Positions 15,233 through 22,416 of a stretch of DNA of 32,961 nt are shown here, one piece after another. Source of the stretch: Pararobbsia alpina. GTDB taxonomy: Bacteria > Pseudomonadota > Gammaproteobacteria > Burkholderiales > Burkholderiaceae. A program made the position numbers and the translations under genes. The notes beneath the pieces are model-generated. The model did no database searches. It was not told the DNA's origin and saw nothing but the letters and a program-made list of their open reading frames with translations. The stretch lies in the NCBI RefSeq assembly GCF_902859895.1, contig NZ_CADIKM010000045.1:1-32961 (forward strand), in the 5' to 3' direction. The stretch's first letter is position 1. Every line of letters starts with the position of its first letter.

Positions 15233-15592
15233 TTCCGGTCGCGCCACAAAGGCAGGCTACACCGCATCCGGGTCAACGCAGCAGGAGCCAGACTACCGCA
15301 CAGGCGGCACCTATTGGTTCCGTATGAAGCATGGACCGCAAACATCAGCTAGCCCGGCTATGGCCCTCAGCTCGGAGTGCCGCCGATATGGGCACGCCTA
15401 CTGGGCGGAACAACTTTCGTTTGTCGGGCTCGTGGAATTGCGATTAGTAACGAATTCAAGTTTCGCTTGATAGCTCGGTGTTTGTAAAAACTTTGACACT
15501 ATGATAATCAACGAGTTAGAAGCTTATTTGGCTCAAATATGGTTTGTCGGACATCACCGTCGTACCATATGTGCAGACTTCACAGGATCCGG
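15233..15592. other. Intergenic spacer with AT-rich promoter region
   Basis: The first 200 bases hold an open frame without start or recognisable homology. From about 15430 the sequence turns AT-rich for this genome. It contains TTGACA (15493-15498) with TAGAAG 18 bases downstream, a plausible sigma-70 promoter for the marR gene, and a dyad listed separately. Confidence 0.5.
15525..15539 (+). promoter_or_regulatory. Candidate MarR operator
   Basis: TATTTG-GCT-CAAATA, a perfect six-base-arm dyad just after the candidate promoter and about 55 bases before the marR start. MarR-family proteins typically bind AT-rich dyads of 14-18 bases in their own promoters. Confidence 0.5.
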
Positions 15593-16033
15593 ATGAAACG
15601 ATCTCTCGACAATCGACTGGGCTTTCTGGTCGCGGATATCACGCGGCGCTATGGCGTGCTTTACGACCAGCGCGCGAAAGCCGAGATTGAGCTCACGCGC
15701 GCGCAAAGCCGCCTGCTGGTGTACCTCACCGCTTATGGCGAGATGCGGCAGACCGATCTTGCGACGCTCGCCGACGTGACCCCGATGACGGTCGCGCGGA
15801 TGCTCGACCGCATGGAAGCCGCGGGCTGGGTGGTTCGCCAGGCCGACCCGACGGACCGGCGCGCCTTCAAGGTCAGCATCACGGACAAGGCAGACGGCCG
15901 CCTCGAGGCGGCACTCGCGCTCGGTGACGAACTGAGCGCGCAGATCACCGAGGGCTTTTCCAGGGAAGAGGTCGACACCTTGTTGCAGATGCTCCAGCGG
16001 ATTCGAGCGAATCTGGCGGGATGCAATCCTTGA
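15593..16033 (+). CDS. MarR-family transcriptional regulator
   Basis: A 146-residue winged-helix protein. Visible parts are the dimer helix (MKRSLDNRLGFLVADITRRY), the DNA-recognition region MRQTDLATLADVTPMTVARM followed by LDRMEAAGWVVRQ, and the wing ADPTDRRAFKVSITDKA. These are hallmark MarR/SlyA sequences. ATG 15593 is chosen over a start 18 codons earlier because AGGA lies eight bases before it and family members begin here. A dyad and promoter lie upstream, suggesting autoregulation. The downstream flavin monooxygenase gene, 287 bases away on the same strand, is a possible target. Confidence 0.9.
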   Translation: MKRSLDNRLGFLVADITRRYGVLYDQRAKAEIELTRAQSRLLVYLTAYGEMRQTDLATLADVTPMTVARMLDRMEAAGWVVRQADPTDRRAFKVSITDKADGRLEAALALGDELSAQITEGFSREEVDTLLQMLQRIRANLAGCNP

Positions 16034-16138
16034 GGGAGGCGTTTCGCCTCGAGCGCCGCCATGACCCTCGCGCCATCAGCGACATTGACCATGCTTGTTG
16101 ACCGCCACGTCGACGCCATCCATCAGTAGCTCGAGAAG

Positions 16139-16155
16139 CCCTGCTGCCCGCAGGG
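16139..16155 (+). terminator. Small hairpin after marR
   Basis: CCCTGC-TGCCC-GCAGGG forms a six-base-pair stem about 105 bases after the marR stop, without a clear T-run. The rest of the 16034-16320 spacer shows no gene. Confidence 0.3.
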
Positions 16156-16320
16156 TTCGGAACAAAATCCGGGGTGAGAGTATTCTGACGAGCAACTTGG
16201 CTGTGTCCTTCGTTCGGGGAGGTCGGGGCGTGGGTTTGCCGCGTCCGGATCCTTCAACACCCCGATCGTCGGATGGCCGGGTTCGCCGCCTGAACGTCTC
16301 AGGCTTTAGCCGTCACCGTG

Positions 16321-17337
16321 ATGATTCCATTCTCAGTACTCGATCTTTCCTCGATCGTCGAAGGCGCGACAGCGACCGACGCGTTTCGCAATACACTCGA
16401 TCTCGCGCAGCACGCCGAGCGCTGGGGGTATGGCCGCTATTGGCTGGCCGAGCACCACAATATGCCCGGCATCGCGAGCGCCGCGACGTCGATCGTCATC
16501 GCTCACGTTGCAGGCGGTACCTCGACGATCCGGGTCGGCTCGGGCGGCATCATGTTGCCCAACCATGCGCCGCTGGTGGTCGCGGAGCAGTTCGGCACGC
16601 TGGCCTCCCTCTATCCGGGACGCATCGACCTGGGGCTTGGCCGGGCACCGGGGACCGACGGTCATACCGCGCGCGCCCTGCGCCGCAGTTCGTATGACAC
16701 GGCCGATACGTTTCCGCAGGATGTGCTCGAGTTGCGTGCCTACTTTTCGGGGCGCGGTGTGTCCGGCGTGCAGGCCGTGCCGGGCAGTGGCCTCGAGGTA
16801 CCGCTCTGGCTGCTCGGCTCGAGCCTTTTCAGCGCGAAGCTCGCAGCCGATCTCGGTCTGCCGTTCGCGTTCGCCTCGCACTTCGCGCCCGATTTCATGG
16901 AGCGCGCGATCGAGGTGTACCGCGGCAATTTCGTGCCTTCGCAACAGCTCGCGGCGCCGCATCTGATGCTCGGCGTCAATGTATTCGCGGCTGATACCGA
17001 TCGAGAGGGCGAACGCCTCATGACCTCGATCCAGCAGCAGTTCTACCAGCTGCGCCGGGGCACGCCGGGCAAGCTGCGGCCGCCCGTCGATTCGATGGAT
17101 GGGATCTGGAGCGAGCTCGACGGCGTCTCGATCGGCCGCGCTTTGCGGTGCACGTTCCTCGGCTCGAAGCAGTCCGTGCGCGATCAGGCAGCCGAGTTCA
17201 TCGCACGGCATCGACCCGACGAATTGATGTTGACATCGATGGTTCACGACCACGCGGCACGTCTGCGGTCATTCGAAATCGCGGCGGAAGTGCGCGACTC
17301 GCTGAGCGCGGACGCGAAGGTCGAGAACACGTTCTGA
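16321..17337 (+). CDS. LLM-class flavin-dependent oxidoreductase (luciferase-like)
   Basis: A 338-residue single-domain protein of the luciferase-like monooxygenase fold, YhbW-type. Signature pieces are [60 protein letters not shown], and [20 protein letters not shown]. These use reduced FMN from a partner reductase; the substrate is not known. ATG 16321 is taken; an adjacent GTG at 16318 is equally possible, and no strong ribosome site is visible. It follows a marR gene that may control it and ends at a strong terminator. Confidence 0.9.
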   Translation: MIPFSVLDLSSIVEGATATDAFRNTLDLAQHAERWGYGRYWLAEHHNMPGIASAATSIVIAHVAGGTSTIRVGSGGIMLPNHAPLVVAEQFGTLASLYPGRIDLGLGRAPGTDGHTARALRRSSYDTADTFPQDVLELRAYFSGRGVSGVQAVPGSGLEVPLWLLGSSLFSAKLAADLGLPFAFASHFAPDFMERAIEVYRGNFVPSQQLAAPHLMLGVNVFAADTDREGERLMTSIQQQFYQLRRGTPGKLRPPVDSMDGIWSELDGVSIGRALRCTFLGSKQSVRDQAAEFIARHRPDELMLTSMVHDHAARLRSFEIAAEVRDSLSADAKVENTF

Positions 17338-17340
17338 AAA

Positions 17341-17374
17341 CAAGACGGCGCCGGTCGAAACCGGCGCCGTCTTG
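17341..17374. terminator. Strong stem-loop between convergent genes
   Basis: A perfect 15-bp stem (CAAGACGGCGCCGGT with its complement) and a CGAA tetraloop begin three bases after the flavin oxidoreductase stop. The AAGAC/GTCTTG ends supply short A and T runs on either strand, so it can act in both directions, also for the convergent symporter gene. Confidence 0.85.
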
Positions 17375-17534
17375 TTGTGATGCAGGAGCTGTTGTTTACC
17401 GTGGTGGCAGCCAACGGGACGCCTGAGGAATGTGTACCCCGGCGTACCGGGGCACATGCGGCGACGCGTACAGGAACGCTACGCGGCGCTGCACCCCGTC
17501 ATCGGTGTGTACCGCTATGCGGCGCCGCGCGCCA

Positions 17535-19019
17535 TCATACGGCGAGTACCGCCACGCGCCGCGGCACGAATGCCGACACCACAAAGGTGACGACGATGTT
17601 GGCCGCGAGTGCGATCAGGCCGATATAGAGCGGGAAGGTCGACGCGCCGAAGTGCAGCGCATACACAGGCTTGAGCCCCTGGATGATCGCGAGCGATGTG
17701 CCGATCACGATCCCCACCAGCCAGCCGAGAAACAACCCCGGCATCGACAGGCGTCGCGTGTAGAGCGTGAACACGATCGCCGGAAGGATCTGCAGAATCC
17801 AGACCCCGCCGAGCAACTGCAGGTCGATCGCATACTGCGTCGGCAGGAAGATGATGAACAGCAGGGCGCCGAACTTGACGACCAGCGACACCAGCTTCGC
17901 GTTCGAGGCTTCCTGGGTCGGCGTGATGTTCGGATTCACGAGCGGACGCCAGAGATTGCGCGTGAACAGGTTGGCCGCGCCGATCGACATGATCGCTGCG
18001 GGGACCAGCGCACTGATCGCAATGGCGGCGGCCGCGAAGCCGACAAACCACGACGGGAATATCTTGTTGAACAGCGCCGGCACGACGTCGCTGGCCGCGT
18101 GTACCTGGACGCCGGCCGCGATTGCCATGTAGCCGAGCAGCGCGATCAGGCCGAGCAGCACGGTATAGGCGGGCAGGAAGATTGCATTCTTGCGGACCGT
18201 TGTCGCTGAACCCGAGGCGAGAATGGCCGTCATCGTATGCGGGTACATGAATGCCGCGAGCGCGGAGCCGAGTGCGAGCGATGCGTAGGCCGTGAATTGC
18301 TGCGGCTTGAGGATGATGCCCGTGGCGCCGCCCTTGGCCGCGAAGAACTTGTCGGCCGAGTCGAACACATGGGCATAGCCGCCGAGCTTTTCCGGAATGA
18401 TGACGATCGCCGCGATCACGACGATATAAATCATGATGTCCTTGACGAACGCGATCATTGCCGGTGCGCGCAGGCCGCTCGCGTACGTATAGAGCGCGAG
18501 GATCACGAAGGCGACGATCAGTGGCAATTCACCCGACACGCCGAGGCTCTTGATCACCACCTGCATGCCGACCAGCTGCAATGCGATATAGGGCATCGTT
18601 GCGACGATGCCGGTGATCGCGACCGCGGCCGGGAACCACTTGCCACCGTATTCGCCTTGCACGTAGTCGGCACCCGTGATGTGGTTTTTCGCATGCGCGA
18701 TCTTCCACAGTTTCGGCATGACCGCGAACACGAACGGGTAGACGATGATCGTATAGGGCAGTGCGAAAAAACCATACGCCCCGACCGAGTACACCAGTGC
18801 GGGCACCGCGATCACCGTGTAGGCGGTATAGAAGTCGCCGCCGACCAGGAACCACGAAATGAGCACGCCGAACTGCCGTCCTCCGAGACCCCATTCGTTG
18901 AGTTGCGTGAGGTCCCCGGCTTTCCAGCGGGCCGCGAAGAATCCGATGACCGTGACGAGCACGAAGAAGGCGATGAACACGGTCATCGCAACGGAATTGA
19001 TAGGCATCGCTTCGGTCAC
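17535..19019 (-). CDS. Sodium:solute symporter (MctP-like)
   Basis: A 494-residue protein with about 13 membrane helices of the SSS family. Sequences include WGLGGRQFGVLISWFLVGGD near the N-terminus (the substrate/Na+ region), MPYIALQLVGMQVVIKSLGV, ALGSALAAFMYPHTMTAILA and FFAGHALVPAAIMSIGAANLF-like text near helix 9. The companion DUF3311 protein and the sequence style recall rhizobial MctP monocarboxylate uptake permeases, so lactate, pyruvate or similar acids are likely substrates; this is inferred. The GTG start overlaps the DUF3311 stop (GTGA). It converges on the preceding gene's terminator. Confidence 0.88.
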   Translation of the reverse strand: MTEAMPINSVAMTVFIAFFVLVTVIGFFAARWKAGDLTQLNEWGLGGRQFGVLISWFLVGGDFYTAYTVIAVPALVYSVGAYGFFALPYTIIVYPFVFAVMPKLWKIAHAKNHITGADYVQGEYGGKWFPAAVAITGIVATMPYIALQLVGMQVVIKSLGVSGELPLIVAFVILALYTYASGLRAPAMIAFVKDIMIYIVVIAAIVIIPEKLGGYAHVFDSADKFFAAKGGATGIILKPQQFTAYASLALGSALAAFMYPHTMTAILASGSATTVRKNAIFLPAYTVLLGLIALLGYMAIAAGVQVHAASDVVPALFNKIFPSWFVGFAAAAIAISALVPAAIMSIGAANLFTRNLWRPLVNPNITPTQEASNAKLVSLVVKFGALLFIIFLPTQYAIDLQLLGGVWILQILPAIVFTLYTRRLSMPGLFLGWLVGIVIGTSLAIIQGLKPVYALHFGASTFPLYIGLIALAANIVVTFVVSAFVPRRVAVLAV

Positions 19020-19216
19020 TTGATGCTCCTGTAGACGATATAGAGCAGGATCGAAGTCAACGGCACCCAGAGAAACTGATACCAGTAGAAGAAGGGGAAG
19101 CCCAGGATGGCCGGTTGCGCGTCGTTATAGAAGGGCAGCCAGAGCAGGGCGATAAAGGGAACGAGCAACAGCCAGCGCACTAGGCGAGGCTGCCGCTCCT
19201 GGTTGGTCGTCGGCAT
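19016..19216 (-). CDS. DUF3311 small membrane protein
   Basis: A 66-residue protein with two membrane segments (LVRWLLLVPFIALLWLPFYN; GFPFFYWYQFLWVPLTSILL) and a short charged end. This is the standard DUF3311 form, nearly always encoded directly before a sodium:solute symporter and presumed to be its accessory subunit. The start MPTTNQERQP at 19216 fits family length; a 14-codon longer frame is unlikely. It is translationally coupled to the symporter gene. Confidence 0.88.
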   Translation of the reverse strand: MPTTNQERQPRLVRWLLLVPFIALLWLPFYNDAQPAILGFPFFYWYQFLWVPLTSILLYIVYRSIK

Positions 19217-19456
19217 CGTTCTTTTTACCTGTATTCGCAGTGGTCTTCCGGCGCACAACGGCCGCGAGACGGCCGTCTGCTCCGGTGCGGACGTGCCGCT
19301 GTATCGCGCGGCTGATCGCGGTGCGAATTATGTTTGAATTCTTTCAGATTTGCACCTGGTGTCGATCTCGCAGAAGATGAGCAGGACGCCGCGAATATGT
19401 CGCAGCGCAGCATGCGAACCCGAAATCCGAGGCGCATGGGCTGTGCCATGAGGGTC

Positions 19457-19522
19457 CATAGGCTGGGCTACTAAAGTCGCATAGCTGCGCTACTAAGGTC
19501 ACATAAGCTGCGCTATCGTGGT
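19457..19522. repeat. Three imperfect 22-bp direct repeats
   Basis: Units at 19457-19479, 19480-19501 and 19502-19522 share CATA-GCTG-GCTACTAA-GT with a few changes and one-base length differences. The third unit coincides with the 3' end of the dapA-like remnant. The spacing of about two helical turns would suit a tandem binding site, but replication slippage is equally possible. Confidence 0.75.
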
Positions 19523-19693
19523 TTGCAGCGTTGCGCTCGCGCGCGTCATGGGTGGTCGCAACTCGTCATGGATCAGCTCGAGTATCGACAGTGCCGACTT
19601 CACGGGTGCGGGATTGGGTTCCGACGACAGCGCACGGATCAAGGGGGCGAGTTCGTGGAACAGCGCGCGTCCCCGCTCGAGACGCCCGGCATG
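19499..19693 (-). pseudogene. 3' remnant of a dihydrodipicolinate synthase-family gene (dapA-like)
   Basis: The minus strand reads RALFHELAPLIRALSSEPNP, APVKSALSILELIHDELRPP and a short tail before TGA at 19499. EPNPAPVK and the L-x-x-DELR-P turn are hallmarks of the C-terminal helices of DapA/NanA-type aldolases. The first 230 or so residues are missing: upstream frames hold only a shifted piece (DFVAMIARYMPG) and then the start of an alpha/beta hydrolase on the other strand. It is a broken gene left by deletion or insertion. The family assignment is from recognised motif text. Confidence 0.6.
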
Positions 19694-19783
19694 TATCTCG
19701 CGATCATCGCGACGAAGTCCGTGGGCCGAAGATGTGCGCCTGCCTCGTCCCGCGTGATGGCCTTGACGAAGGGGGGTATCGTG

Positions 19784-20539
19784 ATGCGCCCGACGCTCGT
19801 ACTCATTCCTGGATGGCTGTGCGATTCCGTGGTCTGGGCCGAACAGGTCCGGGCACTTGAACCGTTCGCGCATTCGGTGATTGCTGATCATGGACACCGA
19901 GATTCCCTCGAGGCGATGGCCACCGCCGTGCTGGCAATGGATCTGCCCGAACGCTTTTCGGTTGCGGGGCATTCAATGGGCGGCCGTGTCGCCCTTGAGA
20001 TAGTGCGCCAGGCACCGGAGCGCGTCGATCGTCTTGCGCTTCTGGATACCGGGTTTCAGGCGCGGCCATCCGACGAATCCGGGGAGCGGGAGCGAAGCCT
20101 GCGAATGACGCTGTTGCAGCTGGCGCGTCGCAGCGGCATGCGGCAGATGGGTGTCGAGTGGTCGCGTTTGATGATCGGCGACAATGCATCGCCGGCGCTC
20201 AAGGAAGCGGTGCTCGACATGGTCGAGAGGCGTTCGGTCGAGCAATGCGAAGCGCAGGTTCGCGCGCTGTTGAATCGTCCTGATGCGACCAGTCTGTTGC
20301 GAAGCATCAAGTGCCCGCTGCTGCTCGCCTGCGGCCGTGAAGACCATTGGAGCCCGCTTGCTTGCCATGAGGAAATGAGGGATCTCGTCAAAGGATCAAG
20401 ACTGGAAATCATCGAGGGCTCGGGCCACATGACGACAATGGAGCGACCTGAAGCCGTGAGTTCGATATTGCGGGAATGGCTGCAGTGGTCGAATCATAGT
20501 GGAGTGGCACCGGAGGATTCGGAACGTGGAGCGCCATGA
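19784..20539 (+). CDS. Alpha/beta-fold hydrolase
   Basis: A 251-residue alpha/beta hydrolase: oxyanion region LVLIPGWLCDSVVWAEQ, nucleophile elbow VAGHSMGG (Ser64), acid in LLACGREDHWSP and catalytic His in EGSGHMTTMERPEAV. The substrate is not predictable; the short lid suggests a small ester or a MenH/BioH-like role. ATG 19784 is preferred, with AAGGGGGG about eight bases upstream. The longer frame from 19523 overlaps the dapA-like remnant on the opposite strand and is not protein-like. The stop lies within a tandem duplication. Confidence 0.85.
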   Translation: MRPTLVLIPGWLCDSVVWAEQVRALEPFAHSVIADHGHRDSLEAMATAVLAMDLPERFSVAGHSMGGRVALEIVRQAPERVDRLALLDTGFQARPSDESGERERSLRMTLLQLARRSGMRQMGVEWSRLMIGDNASPALKEAVLDMVERRSVEQCEAQVRALLNRPDATSLLRSIKCPLLLACGREDHWSPLACHEEMRDLVKGSRLEIIEGSGHMTTMERPEAVSSILREWLQWSNHSGVAPEDSERGAP

Positions 20540-20594
20540 GACCGGAATCGCAGGAGCCTGATGCGCCATGAGTGCGAAGTCGCAGAAGCCTGAT
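20531..20594. repeat. 32-bp tandem duplication
   Basis: Two adjacent 32-base units (20531-20562 and 20563-20594), both beginning GCGCCATGAG and ending AGCCTGAT, differ at five positions. The first contains the hydrolase stop codon. It appears to be a local duplication after the end of the gene. Confidence 0.8.
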
Positions 20595-20642
20595 TGGGAT
20601 AATAATGCGTAGCGCTGCCCTGGCGGCGCTGCGCAGACCTGC

Positions 20643-21776
20643 TCACCCGTAGCGAGGCGTCTCGCGTGGCTGTGGATGTGCCAGAAAGAATCTCACCATT
20701 TCAGCGCTCGCATCGGGCCCTCGTGGGTCGGTATAGGACCCTTGAGCGCTGCCGCCTCCCCAGGCGTGCCCCGCACCGTGGATGATCCACTGCTCCGCTT
20801 GTACGCCGTTCGCCGCGCGCAGGTAACTCACGGTACAGGCGTGTTGTGTATTCGAACCCGGAACAGATTCGATCACCGGCGCATCCGTCGGCTTGAAGGC
20901 GCCCAGCAGCGTTGTCGCATTGGATGGATGAACCGTCGTATCCCTGTCCCCGTGGAAGACGATAGTCGGGCGAACCGGAGTATTTCCGTACGCCGTAGCG
21001 GCATGATCACGGGCCGATCCGGTGCCCCCCTTCATGGCGGCAAGCGCAGAGGGCAGGTCCCGAGCACACCCGTGGGGCAATCCGGAATGCACACCCGCAG
21101 CAGCATAAAGCTCAGGATACGTGTGAACCATGATGTCCGCCATCGCTCCACCGGCCGACAGTCCCGCCACATAGACGCGAGCAGAGTCGACATCATGGCG
21201 ATCCATGACTTCGCGAGTCATACCCTCGATCAGCGAGGGTTCACCGCAGCCGCGAATCTGGTCTGCGGTCTTGAACCAGTTCCAGCACTTCGACTGATTG
21301 GCGCTTCGCGGTTGAATGGGGTAGAGGACCAGGATGCCCTCGCGTTCGGCAATTTCATTCATACGGGTGCCGCCCGCAAAATCGTCGGCATCTTGCGTAC
21401 AGCCATGCAGCATGACGACGAGTGGCCGAGGCTTGGCGTCGAAGGTCTGCGGCACGTATAGCTTGTAGTCACGCTGACCGGCGGCGGCGCGGAATGTGTG
21501 TCGGCGGAATCGTGTCGGCTCGGCATTCCCTTGATATTGCGCGGGGTCCGGTGCAACCCGAGCCCGGGCAGTGAACGGGTCACGCCTGGGATGCAGTTCG
21601 CCACGGGTTCCGAGGTCAATCGTATTCGTCGTGTCGGCGCGCTCGACCTCGCAGGGTGCTTGCGCACTGGCGTTCAGCGCATGCTGGATGACGCGCGTCG
21701 CCTCGGAAGGACCCTGTGTCCGCAACCGATCCATCGCATCGTGCATGGACTGCATGAAGCTTCTCTTCGTGTCCAT
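20643..21776 (-). CDS. PHB depolymerase-family esterase
   Basis: A 377-residue protein of the LpqC/PHB-depolymerase alpha/beta hydrolase family. After a 90-residue N-terminal extension come LVVMLHGCTQDADDFAGG, the nucleophile motif VAGLSAGGAMADIM (Ser207), VFHGDRDTTVHP (acid) and HGAGHAWGGGSAQGSYTDP (His). There is no clear signal peptide, so it is probably cytoplasmic and acts on intracellular polyesters or small esters. ATG 21776 has AAAAGGAAA upstream. It lies 34 bases after a ribbon-helix-helix gene on the same strand and is likely cotranscribed with it. Confidence 0.88.
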   Translation of the reverse strand: MDTKRSFMQSMHDAMDRLRTQGPSEATRVIQHALNASAQAPCEVERADTTNTIDLGTRGELHPRRDPFTARARVAPDPAQYQGNAEPTRFRRHTFRAAAGQRDYKLYVPQTFDAKPRPLVVMLHGCTQDADDFAGGTRMNEIAEREGILVLYPIQPRSANQSKCWNWFKTADQIRGCGEPSLIEGMTREVMDRHDVDSARVYVAGLSAGGAMADIMVHTYPELYAAAGVHSGLPHGCARDLPSALAAMKGGTGSARDHAATAYGNTPVRPTIVFHGDRDTTVHPSNATTLLGAFKPTDAPVIESVPGSNTQHACTVSYLRAANGVQAEQWIIHGAGHAWGGGSAQGSYTDPRGPDASAEMVRFFLAHPQPRETPRYG

Positions 21777-21810
21777 CGTGCTATTTCCTTTTCAAGTGCC
21801 AAGACAAAAC

Positions 21811-22236
21811 CTAAAAGATCCGGTCTGCGAGGGCCGTCTTCACCGCGGGTGAGGCGTGAAAGGCGCCCAGCACGGTAACTGACGCGATGGTCGCAAGCGC
21901 GAGTTCCGCAGAAACGTCCGGGGCGATGCTGACCAGGCCGAGGGCCTGAATTTCCAGTTGCTCGTTTGCTGCTCGGGTGGCTTCGAGATCGCTTCGCGAA
22001 AAGTGCTGAAGACCCAGTACGAGCGAGCGGCGCACAACGGTCTGCGCAATGACAGTGGCATGGCCTGTGATCTGGTTGCGGATCGCCGTCCGGATCAAGT
22101 CCGCGCGGTTCGAATAGAAGCCCTCCTGCACCAGGAGATCGATGTTGCCGAGGTCGATCGGACTCAGGTTGATCGTGATTTTCTCCGTGTCCCCGCCTTT
22201 CGGACGCGACAGGGTGTGAGCTACCGACGTTGCCAT
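21811..22236 (-). CDS. Ribbon-helix-helix domain protein, probable regulator
   Basis: A 141-residue protein. Residues about 18-60 (TEKITINLSPIDLGNIDLLV, QEGFYSNRADLIRTAIRNQI) form a CopG/Arc-like ribbon-helix-helix DNA-binding fold. The rest is helical, with a hydrophobic end (ASVTVLGAFHASPAVKTALA) of unknown role. ATG 22236 is chosen because GGAGAG lies four to five bases before it; an ATG at 22254 has none. A perfect 13-base-arm dyad begins 14 bases upstream, indicating autoregulation and control of the esterase gene downstream. Confidence 0.82.
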   Translation of the reverse strand: MATSVAHTLSRPKGGDTEKITINLSPIDLGNIDLLVQEGFYSNRADLIRTAIRNQITGHATVIAQTVVRRSLVLGLQHFSRSDLEATRAANEQLEIQALGLVSIAPDVSAELALATIASVTVLGAFHASPAVKTALADRIF

Positions 22237-22250
22237 GATCTCTCCAATTT

Positions 22251-22288
22251 CCATCCAATGAGATGGTTATAGGCGTCTCATTGGATGG
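22251..22288. promoter_or_regulatory. Long inverted repeat upstream of the ribbon-helix-helix gene
   Basis: CCATCCAATGAGA (22251-22263) and its exact complement TCTCATTGGATGG (22276-22288) flank 12 bases. It lies directly upstream of the ribbon-helix-helix gene start, so it is most likely its operator. The spacing places the arms about 2.4 helical turns apart centre to centre. Confidence 0.7.
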
Positions 22289-22351
22289 AGTCAAGGAGGA
22301 ATGTCCGGCAATAGTTCGCGGAGTAGTGGCCGTATGGTGCTTAAAATTCCA

Positions 22352-22365
22352 CTTGTATATACAAG
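22352..22365 (+). promoter_or_regulatory. HutC operator 1
   Basis: CTTGTATATACAAG, a perfect 14-base palindrome 52 bases before the hutH start. It matches the CTTGTAT-type dyads described for HutC in Pseudomonas, and hutC is the next gene but one. The TATATA core may also serve as a -10 element. Confidence 0.85.
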
Positions 22366-22397
22366 ACGAAGATACTAAGCTTCAGAGCACTTGAGCA

Positions 22398-22411
22398 CTT
22401 GTATAGACAGG
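22398..22411 (+). promoter_or_regulatory. HutC operator 2 (imperfect)
   Basis: CTTGTATAGACAGG differs from operator 1 at two of 14 positions. It lies 46 bases downstream of it and overlaps the hutH ribosome site AGGAAG, so binding here could block initiation or stabilise repression. Confidence 0.65.
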
Positions 22412-22416
22412 AAGTG

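Noticed and set aside
15230-15470. Open plus-strand frame of about 80 codons after the beta-propeller gene
   Set aside because: No start codon near its beginning, no ribosome site and no recognisable domain.
16333-17253. 306-codon minus-strand frame opposite the flavin oxidoreductase
   Set aside because: Antisense shadow with no domain; the plus-strand product is a clear LLM protein.
17430-19034. Long plus-strand frames (259 and 265 codons) opposite the symporter
   Set aside because: Hydrophilic Arg/Asp-rich mirror translations of a membrane protein gene.
19523-19783. 87-codon upstream extension of the alpha/beta hydrolase
   Set aside because: Not protein-like, overlaps the dapA-like remnant on the other strand, and the strong ribosome site sits at 19772-19778.
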